A stretch of DNA of 36,595 nucleotides, taken from contig JAFZEI010000059.1 of the NCBI GenBank assembly GCA_017560765.1, positions 1 to 36,595 on the forward strand, given 5' to 3'. The stretch comes from Clostridia bacterium. Its GTDB lineage: Bacteria; Bacillota; Clostridia; UBA1212; UBA1255. Each line of letters starts with the position of its first letter. Positions within the stretch are counted from its first letter, which is position 1. Shown one piece after another: positions 30,566 through 36,595 of the stretch. The notes below the pieces were generated by a model. The model saw only the letters and a program-made list of their open reading frames with translations. It was not told the DNA's origin and ran no database searches. The position numbers and the translations under genes were made by a program.

Positions 30566-32848
30566 ATGGATTATAAAAATGAATTAAACGACAGACAATA
30601 TGAAGCTGTTGTTTCTACAGAAGGCCCTGTACTGGTGCTTGCCGGCGCAGGAAGCGGTAAAACGCGTGTGCTTACGTATCGTATAGCATATCTTGTAGGT
30701 GAGTGTGGTGTTGCACCTCATAATATCATGGCAATCACTTTTACGAATAAAGCGGCGCGAGAAATGCGCGAAAGAACAGAAAGATTATTAAACGGAAATG
30801 TAAGCGGAATGTGGCTGAATACTTTCCACTCTGCTTGCGGTAAAATTTTAAGGGCAAATGCAGAAAGAATAGGTTTCACATCAAATTTTGTAATATATGA
30901 TGATTCTGAGGCAACGGCTGTAATTAAAGATTGCCAAAGAAGGCTGAATATTGATGATAAAAGACTTTCTCACGGTACTATAAAGGCTGTTATTTCCAAA
31001 CAAAAGGACGAAATGATTACACCGGAGCAATTTACTGATATGTCGGATCAGAAAAATTATGACAGCAGAATGCTTGCGATGTGTTATCAAATGTACAGAG
31101 ATACTTTAAGAAAGAATAATGCAATGGATTTTGATGATATGCTTATTAATACTTTGGAGCTGTTTGATAAGTGTCCGGATGTTCTTGAAAATTATCAAAA
31201 CAGATTTAAGTATATAATGGTTGATGAGTACCAGGATACCAACCAAGCTCAATACTTGTTTGTCTCAAAGCTTGCAGCAAAATACCATAATTTATGCGTT
31301 GTAGGCGACGACGATCAAAGTATCTACAGCTTTAGAGGTGCCGATATACGCAATATTCTTAATTTCGAAAAAGAAAACAGAAATTGTAAGGTTATTAAAT
31401 TGGAACAGAATTATCGCTCGACACAACATATTCTTGATGCGGCCAATAAGGTTATTGCTCATAACTCAGGCAGAAAGTCAAAATCGTTGTGGACGGCAAA
31501 GGGTTCCGGAGACAAGATTGTACATTATACTGCATATAATCAGAATGAAGAGGCAGACTATGTTGTGCGTGAAATAAGAAAAGGTGTGCATTCCGGTGAT
31601 ATGAATTACAGCGATTATGCTGTATTGTATCGGGCAAACGCATTATCAAAGAACATAGAAAATTCATTGGTAAAATATAATATACCCTATAAAATTTATG
31701 GCGGATTGCGATTTTATGACAGAATGGAAATTAAAGACCTTATATCTTATTTGAGAGTATTTAATAATCCTGCTGACGATGTGGCGCTTAAAAGGATTAT
31801 TAATGTTCCAAAACGCGGGATTGGTCAAACGAGCATAAACAAAGCAATTGAAATCGCTGAACGAGAGAATACATCACTCTTTAATATTCTACTTTCTGCT
31901 ACGGAATATCCGGAACTTTCCAGGTCTGCGCAAAAAATGTTTGAGACAGCACTTAAATTCTCTGAGATTATGCTGCAAGCAGATGAAATGAGCATTCCTG
32001 ACTTTATACAGAGAGTTTTCGATGAAACGGGAATGTTGGCTGCTTACGAAAAAGAAGATTCTCAAATAGAAGACCAAGCAAGGGCGGATAACTTGCGAGA
32101 GTTTCTTTCTGTTGCAAAAGAATATGAACAAGAGCAGCGTAATATGGGCAATGAGGATATTACGTATGCAGGTTTTCTTGAGTATGTGTCGTTAAGCTCA
32201 GATGCAGATACAAAATCTTCTACAGATGATGACAATAACAAGGTGACATTGATGACCATACACAGCTCAAAAGGCTTGGAATTTCCGGTGGTGTTTATTA
32301 TAGGTACAGAAGACGGAATATTTCCTTCGTACAGATCTATTGATGAGTCTCCTGATGCCATCAGTGAAGAAAGAAGGCTTTGTTACGTAGCAATTACACG
32401 TGCAATGAGAAAATTGTATATAATAAATACAGAAGAAAGAATGCTCTACGGTAAAACAAGTCGCAATCAGCCCTCCCGGTTTTTATGCGAACTGCCGGCT
32501 TCAAGCGTTGAAGGAATAAACCAAAAGCAAAGAAACACAAGAGGAACACCGGGCTTTGGCAGCAATTTTGAAAGCAGACAATACGAAACGGCTAACAGCT
32601 TTTTAGAAAAACAGTTTAATGCTGAGAAAAAAGCACAAAAAACAAGTGTATCATTGCAAACACCGGCAGACAACGAAGAGTATTTGAAAGACTTTGAAAT
32701 TGGTCAAAGGGTAAAGCATAAGAAATTCGGAATAGGCACGGTATCAAAGATTTTAGGGGATGGAATGAATAAAACTCTTGAGATTGTTTTTGATGATTTC
32801 GGTATGAAAAGGCTGATAATTGCCTACGCAAAATTGCAAAATCCGTAA
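30566..32848 (+). CDS. pcrA: ATP-dependent DNA helicase PcrA/UvrD
   Basis: A 760-residue superfamily 1A helicase that unwinds DNA 3' to 5' in repair, and removes RecA and stalled polymerases. Seen are the Q motif (LNDRQYEAV), Walker A AGAGSGKTR (about residues 26-34), motif II DEYQDTN, motif III GDDDQSIYSFRGAD, motif IV-like EQNYRST, motif V TIHSSKGLEFPVVFI and motif VI RRLCYVAITRA. The C-terminal KHKKFGIGTVSKI segment is the Tudor-like domain that contacts RNA polymerase. AGAAAGGTTAGG precedes the ATG at 30566. Position after rlmB suggests read-through; a strong promoter region for groES follows. Confidence 0.96.
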   Translation: MDYKNELNDRQYEAVVSTEGPVLVLAGAGSGKTRVLTYRIAYLVGECGVAPHNIMAITFTNKAAREMRERTERLLNGNVSGMWLNTFHSACGKILRANAERIGFTSNFVIYDDSEATAVIKDCQRRLNIDDKRLSHGTIKAVISKQKDEMITPEQFTDMSDQKNYDSRMLAMCYQMYRDTLRKNNAMDFDDMLINTLELFDKCPDVLENYQNRFKYIMVDEYQDTNQAQYLFVSKLAAKYHNLCVVGDDDQSIYSFRGADIRNILNFEKENRNCKVIKLEQNYRSTQHILDAANKVIAHNSGRKSKSLWTAKGSGDKIVHYTAYNQNEEADYVVREIRKGVHSGDMNYSDYAVLYRANALSKNIENSLVKYNIPYKIYGGLRFYDRMEIKDLISYLRVFNNPADDVALKRIINVPKRGIGQTSINKAIEIAERENTSLFNILLSATEYPELSRSAQKMFETALKFSEIMLQADEMSIPDFIQRVFDETGMLAAYEKEDSQIEDQARADNLREFLSVAKEYEQEQRNMGNEDITYAGFLEYVSLSSDADTKSSTDDDNNKVTLMTIHSSKGLEFPVVFIIGTEDGIFPSYRSIDESPDAISEERRLCYVAITRAMRKLYIINTEERMLYGKTSRNQPSRFLCELPASSVEGINQKQRNTRGTPGFGSNFESRQYETANSFLEKQFNAEKKAQKTSVSLQTPADNEEYLKDFEIGQRVKHKKFGIGTVSKILGDGMNKTLEIVFDDFGMKRLIIAYAKLQNP

Positions 32849-32897
32849 ATAATAAATTGACGGTAATTACTTTAGGAAAATTTTATAAAAATATCAC

Positions 32898-32926
32898 TTG
32901 CATTATTTAAACAAACGGAGTATATT
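32898..32926 (+). promoter_or_regulatory. Promoter of groES-groEL
   Basis: TTGCAT (32898-32903) and TATATT (32921-32926) are 17 bases apart. The transcript would start near 32933, just ahead of the CIRCE operator. Confidence 0.8.
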
Positions 32927-32938
32927 ATAGGACAGTTG

Positions 32939-32965
32939 TTAGCACTCTGACAAAATGAGTGCTAA
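32939..32965. promoter_or_regulatory. CIRCE operator (HrcA binding site)
   Basis: A perfect TTAGCACTC-N9-GAGTGCTAA inverted repeat, the classic binding site of the HrcA repressor. It sits in the 5' leader, shortly after the predicted start, so binding would block groESL transcription until heat or misfolding stress titrates the GroE-dependent repressor. Confidence 0.98.
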
Positions 32966-33014
32966 CGATTAAAATAGAAAGTTAATTTTAATTCATAAAG
33001 GAGGATTTTTTGTT

Positions 33015-33299
33015 ATGGGAATCAGACCGTTAAGCGACAAGCTTGTTGTTAAAATGCTTGATAGTGAGGAGACTACAAAGAGCGGCATTGTTTTGCCGGG
33101 TTCCGCACAAGAAAAACCACAGGAGGCAGAAGTAGTAGCAGTAGGCCCCGGTGCAGTAGTAGACGGCAAACTCGTTCCGATGGAGGTAAAAATCGGTGAT
33201 AAAGTGCTTATGAGTAAATATGCAGGCACAGAGGTAAAATATAAAGGTGCAGAGTATACAATTCTTAAGCAAAGTGACATTCTTGCTATTGTTGATTAA
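33015..33299 (+). CDS. groS: Co-chaperonin GroES
   Basis: The 94-residue heptameric lid of the GroEL chamber. Family blocks are IRPLSDKLVVKMLDSEE, the mobile loop TTKSGIVLPGSAQEKPQEAEV with KSGIVLP near residues 22-28, and GDKVLMSKYAGTEVKYKGAEY near the end. AAAGGAGG precedes the ATG. groEL follows 21 bases downstream. Expression is controlled by the CIRCE element upstream. Confidence 0.98.
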   Translation: MGIRPLSDKLVVKMLDSEETTKSGIVLPGSAQEKPQEAEVVAVGPGAVVDGKLVPMEVKIGDKVLMSKYAGTEVKYKGAEYTILKQSDILAIVD

Positions 33300-33317
33300 T
33301 TAGTTAGGAGGATATGA

Positions 33318-34943
<1,626 letters not shown>

Positions 34944-34979
34944 AATACCCTTAGATTGATATAGTAATATTTTATGCAG

Positions 34980-35025
34980 ACAGCGAAGAAGTAGATTAAA
35001 AGCATTATTTCTTCGCTGTTTTTGT
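34980..35025 (+). terminator. Terminator of groES-groEL
   Basis: CAGCGAAGAA (34981-34990) pairs perfectly with TTCTTCGCTG (35009-35018), and a T tract follows. The promoter of the next operon begins at the edge of this tract. Confidence 0.9.
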
Positions 35026-35053
35026 TGTTAAGATAAATGATAAATGGTATAAT
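35025..35053 (+). promoter_or_regulatory. Promoter of the MBL lipoprotein operon
   Basis: TTGTTA (35025-35030) and TATAAT (35048-35053) are 17 bases apart, with the start near 35060 and the ATG at 35077. Confidence 0.75.
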
Positions 35054-35076
35054 CAATAAAAAAGAAGGAAAATAAA

Positions 35077-36054
35077 ATGAAGCATAATTTAGCATATTTG
35101 AAGAAAATTTTATTAGTATTGTTTGCCCTTGTTTTGTGTCTGAATTGTTTTACCGGTTGCAAGAAAATATTTGGTAAAGCAGAACCTACGGGAGCAGAGG
35201 GCGGTAATAACGACAGGGCACCGTCAACTGCGATTGTTTCCGATACTCCCACAGAGTCGCCGACAGAGCTGCCTGTGCAGAAAGAAAAAATAAAAATACA
35301 TTTTCTTGATGTGGGGCAGGGTGATTCTGCTTTTGTTGAATTACCTGAAGGAAAAACAATGCTGATTGATGCAAGTGTTTCAAAAGCTTCTGATAAAATC
35401 ATATCTTTTATTTCACAAAAAGGATATGACAAAATTGATTATTTAGTTGCCACACATCCTCATGCAGATCATATAGGAGGTATGAAGGATGTTGTAGAAG
35501 CTTTTGATATAGGAGAAATATACATGCCAAAAGCTACTACAAATACAAAAACTTATGAGAACCTTTTATTGGCAATAGCAGATAAAGGAATGAAAATCAA
35601 GGCGGCTCGTGCAGGCATGACTATATGTGACGGTGTGGAGATTATCGCCCCTAATTCAGAAAAATACGATGAAATGAATGACTATTCTGTAGTAATTAAA
35701 ATAACACATCACAATCGTAAATTCCTGTTTATGGGTGATGCTGAGGTTTTAAGTGAGAGAGAAATTATGACGGCAGGTTTTGATGTCTCTGCTGATGTTG
35801 TTAAGGTGGGACACCATGGCAGCGGAACATCTTCCGGGGAAGATTTTGTAAAAGCGACAGGCGCAAAATATGCAATATTTTCTGTAGGTGAGGGCAACAG
35901 CTACAATCATCCTCACCATTTTATAGTTGAAAGATGGGGAAAGTCAGGTGCGGCTGTTTACAGAACTGATTTATCAGGCGATATTGAGGTTATTTCGGAT
36001 GGGGTAAGCTTAGATGTGAAAGTTTTAGGAGGAAGTTATGCAAATAATAATTGA
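35077..36054 (+). CDS. ComEC-like metallo-beta-lactamase lipoprotein
   Basis: A 325-residue surface lipoprotein (lipobox FTGC, Cys at residue 28) with a low-complexity Thr/Pro/Glu linker (about 35-70) and a metallo-beta-lactamase domain like the C-terminal part of ComEC/Rec2. The start is IHFLDVGQGDSAFVEL; metal ligands THPHADHIGG give H127, H129, D131 and H132; further ligands are FLFMGDAE and VGHHGSGTS. Without the ComEC channel domain such proteins are thought to be extracellular nucleases or phosphodiesterases. AGAAGGAAA precedes the ATG. It overlaps the DUF3006 gene by 17 bases, the usual partner for this group. Confidence 0.9.
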   Translation: MKHNLAYLKKILLVLFALVLCLNCFTGCKKIFGKAEPTGAEGGNNDRAPSTAIVSDTPTESPTELPVQKEKIKIHFLDVGQGDSAFVELPEGKTMLIDASVSKASDKIISFISQKGYDKIDYLVATHPHADHIGGMKDVVEAFDIGEIYMPKATTNTKTYENLLLAIADKGMKIKAARAGMTICDGVEIIAPNSEKYDEMNDYSVVIKITHHNRKFLFMGDAEVLSEREIMTAGFDVSADVVKVGHHGSGTSSGEDFVKATGAKYAIFSVGEGNSYNHPHHFIVERWGKSGAAVYRTDLSGDIEVISDGVSLDVKVLGGSYANNN

Positions 36055-36244
36055 TAGATTTGAAGGGGAATTTGCTGTAGTTGAGTACGAGAACAAAGAC
36101 AAAAAGTTGTGTTTTGTTAATATTCCGAAGGTTATCATTCCCGGCGCTGCAGAGGGCGATGTAATCGATATTACAATAAACAAGGACGAGACAAAGAAAC
36201 GAGAGAAAAATATCAAGAATCTTATGGATAGTCTTTTTGAATAA
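36038..36244 (+). CDS. DUF3006 domain protein
   Basis: A 68-residue protein of the DUF3006 family: IIDRFEGEFAVVEYEN at the start, a small beta-barrel-like core with IIPGAAEGDVIDI, and a basic C-terminus. Members are found directly after ComEC-like lactamase genes, as here (17-base overlap), and are presumed to work with them. No enzymatic motif is present and there is no signal peptide, so it is cytoplasmic. The ribosome binding site TTAGGAGG lies in the upstream gene. Confidence 0.88.
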   Translation: MQIIIDRFEGEFAVVEYENKDKKLCFVNIPKVIIPGAAEGDVIDITINKDETKKREKNIKNLMDSLFE

Positions 36245-36259
36245 TTGAAGGAGAGATTA

Positions 36260-36595
36260 ATGTATAAACGTATAAGAAATATTGCTGTTTTATGTTTATT
36301 TATTTGTGCTGTAACAATTTTAAGCAGTTGTTTGAATTTTAATATGAGTATAAATTCTGACAAGAACAATGGAAATACAGTAATAACATCCAAAACCGGC
36401 AGCGAATTGTATGCAAATGATAAAACATCATTTATGCGTAATTACTTGTTGAGCGAAGAAGAAAAGCTCGTATATGATGTAGTGTATTCAGGTATGAAAA
36501 ATAAGCAAACAACCATAAAATTTTCTTCCTTGGATGGGTATTTTGGCTCTGAAAGTGAAATGAAGAATATTTTATCAAATTCTGTTTTTTCTGTA
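36260..36595 (+). CDS. Lipoprotein, 5' part, truncated by the window
   Basis: An open frame from ATG at 36260 runs off the window after 112 codons. A signal sequence with lipobox LSSC (Cys at residue 24) makes it a lipoprotein. The visible mature part (LLSEEEKLVYDVVYSGMKN near residue 65) is helical and of a type often seen before a transglutaminase-like domain in clostridial lipoproteins, but that domain is not in the window, so this is only a guess. AAGGAGAG precedes the start; it is 15 bases after DUF3006, so probably in the same operon. Confidence 0.75.
   Translation, partial: MYKRIRNIAVLCLFICAVTILSSCLNFNMSINSDKNNGNTVITSKTGSELYANDKTSFMRNYLLSEEEKLVYDVVYSGMKNKQTTIKFSSLDGYFGSESEMKNILSNSVFSV

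Overview
The window looks like chromosomal DNA of a low-GC, Gram-positive, endospore-forming member of the class Clostridia. The evidence is the sporulation genes (a GerW/YtfJ protein with its DUF2953 partner, and two CotF-like coat proteins), several lipobox lipoproteins, a perfect CIRCE (HrcA) operator ahead of groES-groEL, strong AAGGAGG-type ribosome binding sites, TTG and GTG starts, and housekeeping genes of Firmicutes type (scpA-scpB, yqhQ, prmC, mrnC, rlmB, pcrA). A narrower taxonomic call is not justified from this sequence. I see no insertion sequence, phage, CRISPR array or rRNA. No stretch over 300 bases lacks an annotated feature; the longest protein-free interval (23795-24150) holds two terminators, a tRNA-Trp and two promoters.

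Layout. 1-55 is the start of a truncated zinc-ribbon gene (-). 216-2480 is scpA, scpB and a D-amino-acid transaminase (+). 2477-7165 is a tight minus-strand cluster read as AMP-forming ligase, yqhQ (DUF1385), prmC, DUF2953, gerW. 7360-12689 holds a MacB-like fused ABC exporter and an intracellular GH78 alpha-L-rhamnosidase, followed by a likely antitoxin remnant. 12912-13420 encodes two small CotF-like coat proteins (-). 13536-17766 reads DUF421, DUF4363, then three TadE/DUF5702-type pseudopilin-like genes (+). 17800-20631 holds an amidohydrolase of the SAH/MTA deaminase family and a strongly diverged 6-phosphogluconate dehydrogenase homologue. 21241-23794 couples a DUF368 (PopT-type) polyprenyl-phosphate transporter to a secreted phosphodiester glycosidase. 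23930-24975 is tRNA-Trp (-) and an orphan amino-acid-binding lipoprotein (+). 25170-32848 is a run of proS, a surface GH5-like protein, mrnC, rlmB and pcrA. 33015-34943 is groES-groEL, and 35077-36595 is a ComEC-like metallo-beta-lactamase lipoprotein, DUF3006 and a truncated lipoprotein.

How the parts work together. Much of the region is basic housekeeping: chromosome condensation, translation, RNA processing, DNA repair and protein folding. Around it are envelope and sporulation functions: undecaprenyl-phosphate recycling, a surface phosphodiesterase, pseudopilins and coat proteins. Two genes suggest use of plant or glycan material (GH78 and the GH5-like surface protein).

The most unusual items are the 6PGDH homologue, which has lost several substrate- and NADP-binding residues while keeping its central catalytic block; the three-gene pseudopilin-like set with no visible assembly ATPase; an amidohydrolase with an apparent in-frame deletion; and the overlap between the DUF368 transporter and the phosphodiester glycosidase genes. 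I did not find a clearly new defence or mobile system.
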